From: Meira nashicola | Taxonomy: Eukaryota; Basidiomycota; Exobasidiomycetes; Exobasidiales; Brachybasidiaceae | Assembly (NCBI GenBank): GCA_001600355.1 | Contig: BCJU01000001.1 | Coordinates: forward strand, 3,902,992-3,966,991 | Direction of reading: 5' to 3' | Length of the DNA: 64,000 nucleotides | In this document: positions 49,757-60,826 of the stretch, piece after piece | Layout of the letters: each line of letters opens with the position of its first letter | Numbering within the stretch: position 1 is the first letter of the stretch | The notes under the pieces: model-generated | Databases searched by the model: none | The model's input: the letters and a program-made list of their open reading frames with translations, nothing else | Told to the model about the DNA's origin: nothing | Position numbers and translations under genes: made by a program

Positions 49757-52654
49757 GTGCCAAAGCGTGGTACAATGAATGAAGATGAAGATTTTGCAAA
49801 TCAGCATCAAGAGCAACAAGACGCTTTGAATGCCGCTCTAGAGATCGCAGCAGCAGCAGCGGCTGCAGCTCAACAAGAAGAAGAGCTTGCAGGCGTCGAA
49901 AATGAGGGTATAAATGGCACACAAGAGGGAAATATAGATCATGTCAATCATAGCATAGGACAAGGAGCTGAAGCAGGATACGTGATTGAGGCCTTACAAC
50001 CAAAGTACCAAATGCAAGGAGAGCACGTAATCCATCCAGATTTTGAGACAGGACATTCGGAAAGCATCAATCATTCCCAAAATGTGGATGTATACCAACA
50101 AGATGGCGAAATTGAAGCATCAGAAGGACCTATAGATACAATCACCTCAGCGAATGGAGAAGATCAAATGCTAGAGGCAGGCCAAATGGAGAATGAAATG
50201 GCTGGAGCGGATACAGAAGCAGGTCTTGATGAGACTGATACCAATACTGGACAATACGAAAATGCATCCAATACATTAGCTGATATGAGCGGTATACATC
50301 AAGGTGAACAAAGCAACGAAAATGAAGCTGAATCTGTTAATCAATTCGATCAAGGTGAAGGTAATGAAGTGTCATCAAGCTCTCGCGTTCAACAATCTCA
50401 AAACAATCGGGCACTTGCCCATCATTCGAAAAGACGGAAAATTAATACTTGCCTTCCTTGCAAGAGAAGGAAGGTGAAGTGTGATAGAGAAAAGCCACAT
50501 TGCGGTCAATGTAAAAAGTCACAGATACCCGAAGAAGAATGCACTTGGAGCGCTCCGGTCGACCACAGTACAATGACAAGTGGCACACCATCCTTAACTC
50601 CATATCCAACCACAGCAGATACTTCTTTGACCAACGGCAACAACTCCCAATGGCTTCTCTCATCTTCTGACACATCAGCTTGGAACGGAAATATATCAGT
50701 TAGTGGACAAGCGGCGGAAAGCGTGCAAGCACTGTTGGAACGAATTGTGGCACTTGAGTCAGCTTTGGCAACTTCACGCAGTCGGAAACATATCAACGGA
50801 AACAACGAAGAATGGCCTGATGAAAAGATTTCCCTAGGCTCTGGAGATGCAAGAGGAATAGCTGCTGATGCTCTAGCGATGATTGCTCGACAAAGTGGAG
50901 ATGACGGTCTAGGAGTTGCTAACCGACATAACAAAGTTACCTACAAGAGGCTTTTTGCACAATCAAGCCTGACATGGCCATCTATGTCGGCTTTATCATC
51001 CAGAGTGAGAGATGATCTTACCTTGTTACCCGATGTGAAAGGTCTATTTGGGGCGTTGCAAACATTGGATGCAGTTCAGCAACATGGGATTTCGCTCGGT
51101 GTTCCGGTAGGGTTAGTGGAAGCGCAATTGGCATTCCTAATCACTCAATCTAGTTTACCAACCGATCAATTTCCAGCTATTGATTTGTCAGCGGTTGCTC
51201 TTCTCTTCTATTTGCTCGCAGTATCAGTCGATCTTATGTCTACAGAGCAAGCAATTCTGTTGGAACTTGTGGAGAATGAGGAAGCAATTCCAAGTTTCAT
51301 TGATATTTGGATCGAAACAGCCGATCATATCTTGCAGGAGGTACAATACGATTCTAAACCAAATCTAAATATAGTCATTACCTTGCTCTTGAAGCGTCAA
51401 TTTCAGGCTTCTCGCGGCAATGAGAATGCAGCATCAGTTGCTTTGGGGAGCTGTATCTTGCTATCACGTGGTATGGCGATTGATAAGATTGGCTCACAGA
51501 AAGATGATCTATCTGCCTGGGAGTCATCTCCTGATAATAAACGTCAAGCAGATTATTGGCAAACGGTTATCGATCAAGCACAGTATATGAATCCTCATTT
51601 CTCTGAGGATTCAAACCTGGATCTGCAATCAATCTCAAAAATGCCTTGGCTATCGCCAAGAAATTCATTGGTACGCGAGGCTGCACGTCAAGTATACACC
51701 TACCTGGCCCTACAGGATTGGACAGCCGATTCTCTGTCCACCATGTCGATCTCACCTTCGGAAAGCATCTCTTTACCTTTGCCTTTAGCACCGAATACCG
51801 TCACAGAGGAGTACAATTTGTTTGTCGAAAATGATGAAGCAACACCTTCTGCTTTGCACCTCCTTCGATATTGTTTCAAGCTTTCACATAAATTGGCTTG
51901 CTGTAAGCGTGATGGAAGAATAGGTGGAATTTCAGCATTTTCGAATATTATGGAAACCGAAAGGGTTTTGTTGGACGAAGTTCGACCTGCATTCCTCAGA
52001 AATGATCAACTTTTAGCTGAAGAAGATGATCCGATAAGGGTTCAACATTTACGACTTGTCGCAGATTTAGTTTTGCAATATTGTTTGTTCACCATGCGCA
52101 AGACTGATAGCAGTCTTGCAGAACAAAGTATAGATGCGGCAGAAAAGATTTTGCAAACAAGATCTATGCTCGGCGCGGATTTCTTGGCACCTCTTCATAA
52201 ATTCTTTTGGATACAACGTTATACACTTGAAGCTGCAGTGATGATCGTTATTTATTTGCATCAATATAGCGCTCATCTTAGTGAAGATAGAAGACAAGCT
52301 TTGCAAGCATTGATTGATGATGCATATGCACAGCCTGGATTTGAAAATGCGCATAGTCTTTTATCGCTCAGCTTTGATGTAGTTCAAGTTTCAACGGCGG
52401 AAATGAATGTGAAGCAATCAGGTACAAATGATGATGAAGGGAACCTTAACGCAGGAATTTCATTGGACAATGTACCAACAGTTTTGGGAGGAATGATTTT
52501 ATCAAACGGGAAGCGATTAGCCTCTTCTCATCCTATCGTTGTTGGATTACGTATGTTTGTTAATGGACAATCTTTGCCTTATGGATCAACTCCGGAAACG
52601 TTGGAATTTTGGGATGCAATGCAACGATATTGTCAACTCTTCTTGGTTGGATGA
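49757..52654 (+). CDS. Zn2Cys6 fungal-specific transcription factor
   Basis: Nuclear regulator of unknown target. The binuclear zinc cluster is at 232-262: Cys232, 235, 242, 249, 252 and 262, with basic KRRKVK between. The last loop is nine residues (C252 to C262), slightly longer than the usual six to eight. The cluster is unusually far from the N terminus: 230 acidic, Gln/Asn-rich residues precede it, with a poly-Ala/Glu stretch near 30-45, possibly an activation domain. Residues about 400-900 are helical, in the manner of fungal-specific middle homology regions, but no closer subfamily (Gal4, XlnR, Clr) is recognisable. The stop codon lies within a (TGAG)n microsatellite. 965 residues, intronless. 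Confidence 0.88.
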   Translation: MPKRGTMNEDEDFANQHQEQQDALNAALEIAAAAAAAAQQEEELAGVENEGINGTQEGNIDHVNHSIGQGAEAGYVIEALQPKYQMQGEHVIHPDFETGHSESINHSQNVDVYQQDGEIEASEGPIDTITSANGEDQMLEAGQMENEMAGADTEAGLDETDTNTGQYENASNTLADMSGIHQGEQSNENEAESVNQFDQGEGNEVSSSSRVQQSQNNRALAHHSKRRKINTCLPCKRRKVKCDREKPHCGQCKKSQIPEEECTWSAPVDHSTMTSGTPSLTPYPTTADTSLTNGNNSQWLLSSSDTSAWNGNISVSGQAAESVQALLERIVALESALATSRSRKHINGNNEEWPDEKISLGSGDARGIAADALAMIARQSGDDGLGVANRHNKVTYKRLFAQSSLTWPSMSALSSRVRDDLTLLPDVKGLFGALQTLDAVQQHGISLGVPVGLVEAQLAFLITQSSLPTDQFPAIDLSAVALLFYLLAVSVDLMSTEQAILLELVENEEAIPSFIDIWIETADHILQEVQYDSKPNLNIVITLLLKRQFQASRGNENAASVALGSCILLSRGMAIDKIGSQKDDLSAWESSPDNKRQADYWQTVIDQAQYMNPHFSEDSNLDLQSISKMPWLSPRNSLVREAARQVYTYLALQDWTADSLSTMSISPSESISLPLPLAPNTVTEEYNLFVENDEATPSALHLLRYCFKLSHKLACCKRDGRIGGISAFSNIMETERVLLDEVRPAFLRNDQLLAEEDDPIRVQHLRLVADLVLQYCLFTMRKTDSSLAEQSIDAAEKILQTRSMLGADFLAPLHKFFWIQRYTLEAAVMIVIYLHQYSAHLSEDRRQALQALIDDAYAQPGFENAHSLLSLSFDVVQVSTAEMNVKQSGTNDDEGNLNAGISLDNVPTVLGGMILSNGKRLASSHPIVVGLRMFVNGQSLPYGSTPETLEFWDAMQRYCQLFLVG

Positions 52655-52673
52655 GTGAGTGAGTGAGTGAGTG
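52652..52673 (+). repeat. (TGAG)n microsatellite covering the stop codon
   Basis: Five and a half TGAG units start with the stop codon of the Zn2Cys6 gene. Because the unit length is four, TGA occurs in every frame within 12 nt, so slippage would barely change the protein end. The following 52674-53098 is AT/pyrimidine-rich 3' sequence between convergent genes with nothing else recognised. Confidence 0.7.
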
Positions 52674-53098
52674 TTTTCTTTTCTGGGTCTCATGAACATA
52701 TGTATTTTTTGGTACTTGTATTGGTATTTGCGTCTTTTTCTACTTTATCTTTATCTTTTTCTTCTTGTATCACTATCCTCTGGAAACACAAACGCAATAA
52801 TTCGAATGCAATAGCAACTTGTGAAAAGAAATGAAGGGTGTGAGAAGGATAAGTACAGTTACATGGATGAAGGGAATTAAAAAGACCTATAATTTGATGC
52901 GAAATATTTTCTCTCTTCTTCAGCCTCCAATGTGGCCACCTGTAAATGAACAGAGATGTGGGAAAATTTAATGGTCAGCAAGCCATCTTTATAAACAAAA
53001 AAAGAAAGGAGGTTGGGAAGTGTGTGTGCATGTCAAAGAAGAAGACCTCCGCATCGAAGGGAATTTTACGCACCTTCACTTGATTGATGCATCATTGG

Positions 53099-55238
53099 TT
53101 AATCCCATTCCAATGAATCCGCTCTTGTAGAAGATTTACTTCCTTCACGTCTGCCTCTTAAAGTTCCAACAAAACGATGATTTTTATTAGCTGTTATACC
53201 AACACCATGATCGCTATCGTCACTCCAATGAGAACGAACGCTACAAGTTGATGATTGACGTATTTTTGGTTGAAGTCCATACGTACCTTGATTTGTTTCA
53301 TTTGATGTTGGCAAATTCATCTTTGCACTTGCTGGTGTTGTAGTTTGAGGCAGAGGAGCGCTCTTTGGAGGTGCGATTGGAATTAGATGAGGTGGTAAAC
53401 TTATACTATCAGAACTTGAAGTAGAAGCAAGAGCTGAATGTGTACTACTATGAGTACTTTCCCATGAAGTATGATGTAAAGTTGCACTCTTTACACCCAT
53501 TTCATCATCTTCTTCTTCTTTGTTATGATTATGGTTACTATAATCAATCGATAAAGGTGAACGTATTACACCTAAAATCGAATTTCGAGGATGCCAAACC
53601 GAATTTCGATAAACAGATCGTGTATTTCCTAAACCATTTTCATCATCACCCACCTCACTTATCGTACTAAGGGAAACTAAAGATGCCCTTTTATTCGTTG
53701 TTGATGATAAATTATTATATCCCATAGGTTGAATTCCACCTCCAGAAGAAAAGATAAAAGAACGACTATTACGTTTTGGTTGCTGTTGCTGGTATTGATC
53801 ATCATTCGTTGCTGTATCTTGAACAAACACTGGTAAAGGTTGTGAAGTACTTTCTTCTTCTCTTGTAAACTTTTCTCTTAAAGGTGAAGATGAAGGTGAT
53901 AATAGCAGTTGTCTTGGATAACTCTGTTGTTGTTGCTTGTTCTTTGAATAATCTTCTGGAATCGTAATTCGATGTACTTTTGCATGTTTAGGAATAACTT
54001 CTTTCATATTTTCTCCATAAACTTCTCCAGGAACTCTTGATTCCCTTCCTCCTATTCCATTCCCAACTTCTCTTCCTCCTCCTATAACGGGATAATTTGA
54101 GAAATACTCACGGTTTGTGCCTTCTGATGTAGCAATAGTTGGAGGTTGTGGCCATGGAATTACAGTTGTTTGTGTGATTGTTGCATTTGCACTTTGACCT
54201 GGATCTGGTCCATTTCCGTTGTTTGGATCACCACCGCCGCCACCTCCTTCATTCGAACTATAAACACGACAAAATGCTTCTAAAATTTCAGGAGGAGGAA
54301 CCATTCTAGCCCAAGGTAAAACTACCAAGAACATACAAGCGATATACTCTCCTGCACAACAAACACAATAAAATAAAATCTGAATGCAAGAAAAAGAATT
54401 GTGTCAGTAATTTATAAATGTTTGCCTTTTCATTCTACTCACTTTTTTGTTCACCACAAGTGCATATCTTGAAGTGAATCTACCGTGAGCTGCTAATTGA
54501 AGCGCTTTAAATGCAGAAACGACCAATAAAAATGTACAAACAGAAGCGATTGCTAAAAATTTCGTTTCTTCTTTCTTGATCGAAACTACTAAACGTTGAA
54601 CGTACATACGTTGATATAATCGAATCATCGGAGTGATTACTAAAATATAAATACAAGCATCAATTCCAACTAACATCCAAATTGAAATTTGTTTGCTAAT
54701 ATGCATCTTTATCCTTGCTTCTGGATTTCCATTTATTGCTGCTTTAACGTCAAATGCAATTGCAATCGTTAAACCAAAAGCGAAATAGGTTGACATATTG
54801 AGTAATGCAACAAAATATTTCAATAAAAATTTTACCATCATATCTGGAGCGTCAACGGTTGGCAAATAAGGTATAACTGCATCCCTTAATAAACAAATTA
54901 AAGCAGAAGTTAAAATGATTGGACCTAAACGTAATAAGACTAATTGAGTAACGAAAATATTTTGACTCCAATCATGATCATCTGAAAGTTTAATTCTAAG
55001 AGCAAAAGTTGCAACTCTTAACATGATCACTAATAAAAGGTTTCCAAACTTGACCAAAAGTTAAAGTATGTTTTTGTATTCTCCAAATGACTGGAATAAA
55101 GAGAGCCGAATATAAAGTGATAAATAAAACAGAAGGTAACGTATCATTATCTTCAGGTAAACCACCTAAAATTAAACCAATCTTGCCTGATAACGTATTT
55201 GCTTCGGATGATTGAATTACATCATGTAGACTTACCAT
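53099..55238 (-). CDS. Orphan seven-helix membrane protein, spliced, with one frameshift
   Basis: Reassembled from three frames, about 691 residues if read through. Frame 1 (55238 down to about 55038) gives a short N terminus (GLPEDNDTLPS) and helix 1. Frame 2 (about 55036-54443) has helices 2-6, starting LLVIMLRVATFALRI. A 63-nt intron (54442-54380; GTGAGT...ATTCAG, phase 0) joins it to frame 3 (54379-53099), which supplies helix 7 (ILFYCVCCAGEYIACMFLVV) and a ~400-residue Ser/Asn/Arg-rich tail. Frames 1 and 2 overlap between about 55060 and 54998; dropping one T from the TTTT near 55036 fuses them smoothly. A weak alternative 73-nt intron (55054-54982, donor GTCAAG) is in phase but would remove helix 2. 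No known receptor family is recognised. Confidence 0.68.
54380..54442 (-). other. Intron in the orphan seven-helix gene
   Basis: 63 nt with donor GTGAGT, a TACTGAC branch-like element and acceptor ATTCAG, phase 0. Splicing replaces a premature hydrophilic end with a seventh hydrophobic helix in frame with the downstream 411-codon frame. Confidence 0.8.
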
Positions 55239-55770
55239 GATGACGAAAAATAAACTCTACCGGAGAGCGGTAACAGGTTTGTTGTTATGTGTTGTTGTTG
55301 TCCTTTTTTTCGTACCAGTACGAATGACTACTACTTTGAGAGACCAGCTCAAAGTGAAAGAAGCAGGATGAGGGAAGGGAGAGCAAAGTTTATAAATGGA
55401 CCAGCCAGAGAGAATGAAAGATGGTAGAAAAGAATGAAATCCTTAAGATCGGGCTCAAAGTCTTTTTCTTTCTCTCTTTTCAATTATGGCGTTATGGCGT
55501 AGGCGTCATTTCGGTTCATCTTACCACCTTTTCGGTCTTTTTTCTGCCCTTTTCATGACGGCGTATTTGCGTCACGTTTGCCCTTCAATAGATCCTTTTT
55601 TTCCTTTACATAGCCTCTTTAAAAAATTATACGCCAACAATTCTTTTTTCTCTTTCGTAAAGAGTAACATTCCATGAAAAGAGTATTATAAACAATTAAG
55701 GTACGATCCAAATTCCGTAAAGAATAAAAATATCATCAATCCGAGCAAAATTGTACCAAATTAAGATTTA
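55239..55770. other. Promoter spacer
   Basis: Lies between the seven-helix gene start and the stop of the small secreted protein gene on the same strand. AT-rich, with pyrimidine runs; no supported gene. Confidence 0.35.
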
Positions 55771-56220
55771 TCATGAAGATGAACCTCTTGAACTCTTGAA
55801 ACCTTTTGTCACGCCTCCTTCATCATTTCCACCGCCTCCTCCTCCAACGCCACCTTTTGTTGTTTTTGCAGTTTGTGGCGTACTAACTTTTCTATGTTGT
55901 CTACCCAAATTCGTTGCCAACCTTACTCCATTCAAAACGTTAAACCAATTCTTCTTTACTGATCTTTCAGCTGCAATTCCAATTTTATCAATCATTCCTC
56001 TTTTGGATCCTTGAGGAACGGTATATTCATCAGAACTAGTACGCATTCTTTGTATCTTTGGTAACGCTCGTCTTGTTCCTTCTTCACAGCCTATACATGA
56101 AGGCACAGCTCTACCAATCAATACGTCAACATTACCTATTTGAGAACCGACAGGCAAGCAAAGACCATGCTCAAAGCATAAAACAAGTACTATGACGTAA
56201 ACGATGATGAAATTGATCAT
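55771..56220 (-). CDS. Small secreted protein of unknown function
   Basis: 149 residues, no family recognised. Residues 1-22 form a strong hydrophobic signal peptide (MINFIIVYVIVLVLCF...), with likely cleavage after the cysteine/leucine pair near 21-22. The mature part is basic, has only two cysteines (SCIGCEE near 41-44), one Lys-Arg pair (SKRGM, a possible Kex2 site) and a Gly/Ser-rich C-terminal tail. Size and signal fit a small secreted protein or effector-like candidate, but the low cysteine count and low-complexity tail make this uncertain. It could also be a spliced fragment of something longer, though no clear splice site extends it. Confidence 0.55.
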   Translation of the reverse strand: MINFIIVYVIVLVLCFEHGLCLPVGSQIGNVDVLIGRAVPSCIGCEEGTRRALPKIQRMRTSSDEYTVPQGSKRGMIDKIGIAAERSVKKNWFNVLNGVRLATNLGRQHRKVSTPQTAKTTKGGVGGGGGGNDEGGVTKGFKSSRGSSS

Positions 56221-57052
56221 CTAATCAAATCAGAGTTTTGTTCTCTTTTAGATCCGATTGTTTTTTCTTCTAGAAAAGTTATAGTATAATTTTCATCGAT
56301 CATCTAAAAAAAAGAAATTGAGAGAGAATTCATAAGTTTTTTCGCTTCTGCATAAACGTATTTATATCCTTTTGAAACTTTGCCTTTCTCAACAAACTTT
56401 GAGGGCTAAAGATGAGACTGGGCTACTGAAATTGCCATATTTTTTCCCCACAATCCTAACCTTTGGCACAGTCACAGCCATACCTTGAATTCGCTCATCA
56501 TCGCCCCTAAAAAGTTTTATGTTTTTCTCTTTACCTTGATGCTTATTTAACATCCGCTCCGAACTGAAAAGGTGACAGGAATGGAATTCGAAAGTTTTTA
56601 CTGTGTACGCAAAGCAATTGTCGTCACTTAATGGGCCGTGTTAAAATCATGGGAACATTTGACTCGTTCCCACTGTTTTCGGGGAAACACTTTCGCACCT
56701 GTCATATCTTTGCACTGGAACAAGACATCGCATGATGTAATAATGCTATTCATCATCGTCCTACTACAGGGGCGACTTGTCTCTCGCATCGCCTTCCCGC
56801 CCCAAACCCACGGCAAAACCTATCACAAACGTCAAGACTGTCCACAAGCAAGATTGTACGATAAATGCGTATCATTATTAGAAAAACTCAGTGTATCTGG
56901 AAAAAAATCGCAAGAAGTCGACCACAGTGAAGTCTTGCGCGTATATCCTCTGATGTGTCTGTACAAAATCGATACCGTAAAAAAGGAAAAAAGGCAACGA
57001 CGACGAAATAGAGAATGAAAGAATCCGATGTTGATTGTACATAATTTGCGCC
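56221..57052. other. Spacer upstream of the small secreted protein
   Basis: 832 bp between the small secreted protein and the 3' end of SEC4, both on the minus strand. A 126-codon plus-strand frame (56638-57018) lies here, but it is rich in Lys/Arg, has no signal or domain and reads antisense to the SEC4 3' region. No gene is supported. Confidence 0.4.
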
Positions 57053-57688
57053 TTAAGAGCAGCAATTGGACTTCGTTCCTTGTCCTGCATTTGCTCCTAC
57101 ATTGATTCCCTGTCCTTGATTCGATGAGCCGTCTGGACCTGAATTGGAAACGGCAGCTGTATCGATCAAATGTGCTTTCACATCTCTTGCCAATGTAAAG
57201 AATGCGTCTTCTACCTGAGCATTTGTCTTTGCAGATGTTTCAACATAACGAATTCCTAATTCATCAGCCAATGCTTGACCTTGTTCGACTGAGATTACTC
57301 TCTTTTCATCCCAATCGGATTTATTACCGACCAAGATCTTTGAAACGCCTTCACTTGCATGTTGTTCAACATTTGAATACCAAGTTCGAATATTACTGAA
57401 ACTCTTTTCATCAGTTACATCAAACACTAACAAGATACCCATTGCACCACGATAATATGCAGTAGTGATTGTTCGGAATCTTTCTTGTCCGGCTGTATCC
57501 CAAATTTGTAGCTTAATTCGTTTTCCATCCAATTCGATCGTGCGAATTTTAAAATCGATTCCTATAGTTGTAATGAAAGATGGGGTCCAAGCATCATCAC
57601 AAAAACGTAATAACAAACATGATTTTCCTACACCTGAATCACCAATCAGCAATAGCTTGATCAAGAAGTCGTAATGTGGATTCGGCAT
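57053..57688 (-). CDS. SEC4: Rab GTPase Sec4/Rab8
   Basis: Small GTPase that drives docking of secretory vesicles at the plasma membrane through the exocyst. 211 residues with all G motifs: GDSGVGKS (16-23), effector loop [21 protein letters not shown] (63-69), NKSD (122-125) and TSAK (151-154). The effector region and RabF motifs (e.g. [24 protein letters not shown]) are those of the Rab8/Sec4/Ypt2 branch. The C-terminal hypervariable tail is Gly/Asn/Gln-rich and ends NCCS, offering two prenylatable cysteines with one residue after them. Divergent from UTP6 across 600 bp. The fungus's secretome genes in this window would depend on this pathway in general. Confidence 0.95.
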   Translation of the reverse strand: MPNPHYDFLIKLLLIGDSGVGKSCLLLRFCDDAWTPSFITTIGIDFKIRTIELDGKRIKLQIWDTAGQERFRTITTAYYRGAMGILLVFDVTDEKSFSNIRTWYSNVEQHASEGVSKILVGNKSDWDEKRVISVEQGQALADELGIRYVETSAKTNAQVEDAFFTLARDVKAHLIDTAAVSNSGPDGSSNQGQGINVGANAGQGTKSNCCS

Positions 57689-58288
57689 TGTGAGTGTATT
57701 TGAGACAAAGAGAGATCAGATAAATTAAACGGAATAATCCCAAGCACACAATACTGTCGTTCCAAATAAGTTATCGTGATTATGCAATTCGACTTTTGAT
57801 AATCTTGAGTCCGTTTTGATGATCAGAGTTGGACGAAAGATGCAAGGATGATCGAATGCATCATCATAATCATTCAAAACTTAAATGTTACAGAGCCCAA
57901 TGCACACAACACACACGCACCGTGTACCCGGATTAGACTATATGCCCATACGTAGTATATAGTCTACATACGCATTTGGTCTATGCGTGCCTGCCTGCCT
58001 GCCTGCTTTAGGCGTATGGCACTTGCAATTCTCCTCGGACCAAAGTGGCGCAAGATTGGCTCACCCCCGAAATTTTTTGGGCGGACGAGCGGGCTAACGA
58101 TGCATGTTTCGTTTCGCGCTCTTCTTACGCCCACGAACAACGAATAAAAGCCTCAAAGGTCAAAAGATCAAAAGAAGCCAAGCCTATAAACACGTGATTG
58201 CCAAAATTTCAAAAAAATTGGGTTAAGTTATGCAAGTGATAATAGGCTTCTATGCTTTTCTGTTAGTAACATCACACTTTGGTCCAAA
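57689..58288. promoter_or_regulatory. Divergent SEC4/UTP6 promoter
   Basis: Contains a (TGCC)n microsatellite at 57988-58006, a CACGTGA box at 58191-58197 about 95 bp before UTP6, and AAAATTT-type stretches nearby that resemble the RRPE ribosome-biogenesis element (AAAAATTTT). Regulatory role is inferred from motif and position only. Confidence 0.4.
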
Positions 58289-60826
58289 ATGGGCTCAGCA
58301 AGGGTACAGTACGAGCTTGAAAGGACGTTATCGTCATTGCAACTTGCTGTTGAGCATGATGTATTCAACAAAGAAACAGAAATCAGAAGTATAACACATA
58401 AGCGTAGACAATTCGAAAGCGCTCTCGTACGTCGTCATGCTTTGTCGGAAGATTTTCACAAATATTTGGATTATGAAGAAGATTTATACAAATTATTATT
58501 AATGAGACTCAGGAGGGCACAAGCAACAAGTGAAATTCCAAGATCGGATGTTCACAAAATGCAACATGATTCCACTAGGCATATGATCTCTATCTTTGAG
58601 AGAGCAATCAAACGATTGAGACACGACTTCTCGTTATGGCAAAGATATATGCTATGGGCAAAGCAGAGGAAAATGCGTGGTGCAATTTCTCGAATATCAG
58701 CTCGTGCTTTGTCTTTCTTTCCAAACAATGCTAACCTTTGGTTATCGGTAGCCGATCATGAGCTTAATGCCAATTTGAATCCAACCACAGCTCGTGCTCT
58801 TTTGCAGCGTGGTCTGCGTTTAAACGGAATAGCTCATCAGCATTCCGTACAAGCTTCATCATCTCAGCACTCTAGTAAACGATCAAAGATGAACAACGGA
58901 CAGCACAATTCTGCTCCTTTAACTATCAGACCAGCAGGCAATCAATTGGAAGATACCCCTACTTTACAAGTTGCACCGAAAGAGCTAGCTGCAGTACGTC
59001 TATGGATAGAGTATATTCGAATGGAATTAGTCTTTCTCGAGCGTATCAGGCGTAGGAAGATTGCTCTGAATATCATGGATAATAGCAAAGCAGCCAAGGA
59101 TGTTGAGGCTGTTGCAAATGATGTTCAAGAGGAGGATTCTGAGGAGGAAGATGTTGGAGGTAATGCTGAAAATGGATCAAAGCCTGCTACTATTGCTCAA
59201 ATCATTGAAGATGAGAGTGCCCAGAATGAAATTCATCGATCACAACCTCAACCAGATTCTATCGTTCTTGGAGCTATTCCGATTACAGCCCTCAAGTCAG
59301 CCCTTTCTCTTGATTCAACAGTATCTCTACCGCCTCTGACTCATTTTTGCTTCCTACTCGCATTGACACGCATGATTGACGAATTCCCTTTTTACGGAGA
59401 TGCAACTGATTTACGAGGACGACTCAACAATGCTATTGAAGATGCTTTCGTCCGTCGATTCAACAATCAACCTATTACCGTCCTTTTCAGGAGCGCACTT
59501 CCACTCTTCCGTTCAACAGCGAAGACTGGATTTGAGAAAAAGTCAGAGATCGAAATTCAGGAAGAGCTGGAGTCAAGCGATCTTTTGAAAAAGGCAAGCC
59601 ATTTGAATCGTCGGGAGCTTTCTGACGTTGAAAGACAATCAGAGGATGGCCAAGTGTTGATCAGTGAAGAGGTCGAAATTGTGACAAAGTCGACTCAGAA
59701 AACATCTTCTTATTTTGCCTCAAGTGCAGCTCTTACCAGTGTACTCAACAAGATTACAAGATCGTTGCAGAGTCTCAAACAGAATGCCGATCTTGCAACC
59801 CTTTCTCGTACCACTTTAGATGACTTACGACGTCGCGTTTTGGCACTGGATGAGCCAACGGATGCTCATATGTCTGTACAAATTCGATTGATACAACATT
59901 TACGATCTCTGGGATCATCAAGGGAACTTGGTGATGACTTTGATGCTTTTCTTACAGCATATACGAAACGTGTCTTGCAAGATGCTAAGCGTTTAGGAAA
60001 CGCAGGTAATGAAGTAGAATTGGCTCGTTTGCAGGGATTACTGACAGGTGAATCATTGAAATCTGGCGAACAGATTTCTAATTGTGTCCGATCAGCCATT
60101 GAAGCTAGCCAACGATACGGAAAAGACCAAAGATATGCGGCTGTTGCAGCAAGAGCTGTTCTAGATGGCACTCAAAGGAATTTGGTTAATTCTCTTGAAT
60201 CGCAAAAGTTATGGCGTATGATTCTGAGAAGCGTAAAAGGCACCGACCATGCGGATGTATGGCAAATATGGTGTGATTCACTAAGTGAAATTCACAAGGG
60301 CAAAGCAGACAAAGATCATGTGCGATTGGTGAAGGAACTTCAACATGTTATCTTGCATGATGTTGTTGGAGAGAAAGATACTCAAGCAGCTTTACTGGAA
60401 CGACTATATAAGACCAGACGAAACAGTAAAGAAGCATTAGAGCTTCTCGAATGGACCAAAGTTAAAGGCGTCGCAAGCCCAGCATTTTGGCGTTCAGTGG
60501 TAGTTCAAGAGCAGAACCGATTGCAGAAGGACAGCGATACGGAAGGTAGTACATTGCAATTGATCCGATCTGCATTTGATTATTTGATCGCTTCCTCTGA
60601 ATCAGCTGATGATATTGCAACTTATTTGCGATTCTTGTGCTTACATTGTGATGCCCAGCAAGAAGCAATAACACTCTTCACTAAATACACCCAGCGAATG
60701 AGCCGAACTGACGTGGATGGAATGGTAAAGCTGGAAAGAGAATGGAAAAAGACGTTGAACGAGATTCGTCAATCAGATGAAGATAGTGACGATGATCAAA
60801 GCGATGCAGAGGAGGAATCTGATTGA
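58289..60826 (+). CDS. UTP6: U3 snoRNP component Utp6 (HAT-repeat protein)
   Basis: SSU processome protein needed for 18S rRNA maturation. The N-terminal Utp6 domain is plain: MGSARVQYELERTL, FNKETEIRSITHKRRQFESALVRRHALSEDFHKYLDYE. HAT repeats follow (about 100-170: IFERAIKRLRHDFSLWQRYMLWAKQ, ISRISARALSFFPNNANLWLSVADHEL). The middle has a low-complexity acidic insertion (about 265-315). The C-terminal half is helical, again HAT-like (FDYLIASSESADDIATYLRFLCLH), ending in an acidic tail (DEDSDDDQSDAEEESD). 845 residues is long for the family (about 440 in budding yeast, nearer 600 in animals), mostly because of the inserted and C-terminal parts. Intact, intronless. Confidence 0.9.
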   Translation: MGSARVQYELERTLSSLQLAVEHDVFNKETEIRSITHKRRQFESALVRRHALSEDFHKYLDYEEDLYKLLLMRLRRAQATSEIPRSDVHKMQHDSTRHMISIFERAIKRLRHDFSLWQRYMLWAKQRKMRGAISRISARALSFFPNNANLWLSVADHELNANLNPTTARALLQRGLRLNGIAHQHSVQASSSQHSSKRSKMNNGQHNSAPLTIRPAGNQLEDTPTLQVAPKELAAVRLWIEYIRMELVFLERIRRRKIALNIMDNSKAAKDVEAVANDVQEEDSEEEDVGGNAENGSKPATIAQIIEDESAQNEIHRSQPQPDSIVLGAIPITALKSALSLDSTVSLPPLTHFCFLLALTRMIDEFPFYGDATDLRGRLNNAIEDAFVRRFNNQPITVLFRSALPLFRSTAKTGFEKKSEIEIQEELESSDLLKKASHLNRRELSDVERQSEDGQVLISEEVEIVTKSTQKTSSYFASSAALTSVLNKITRSLQSLKQNADLATLSRTTLDDLRRRVLALDEPTDAHMSVQIRLIQHLRSLGSSRELGDDFDAFLTAYTKRVLQDAKRLGNAGNEVELARLQGLLTGESLKSGEQISNCVRSAIEASQRYGKDQRYAAVAARAVLDGTQRNLVNSLESQKLWRMILRSVKGTDHADVWQIWCDSLSEIHKGKADKDHVRLVKELQHVILHDVVGEKDTQAALLERLYKTRRNSKEALELLEWTKVKGVASPAFWRSVVVQEQNRLQKDSDTEGSTLQLIRSAFDYLIASSESADDIATYLRFLCLHCDAQQEAITLFTKYTQRMSRTDVDGMVKLEREWKKTLNEIRQSDEDSDDDQSDAEEESD

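Noticed and set aside
56638..57018. 126-codon plus-strand frame near the SEC4 3' end
   Set aside because: Basic, low-information sequence, partly antisense to SEC4 3' region, no supporting signals.
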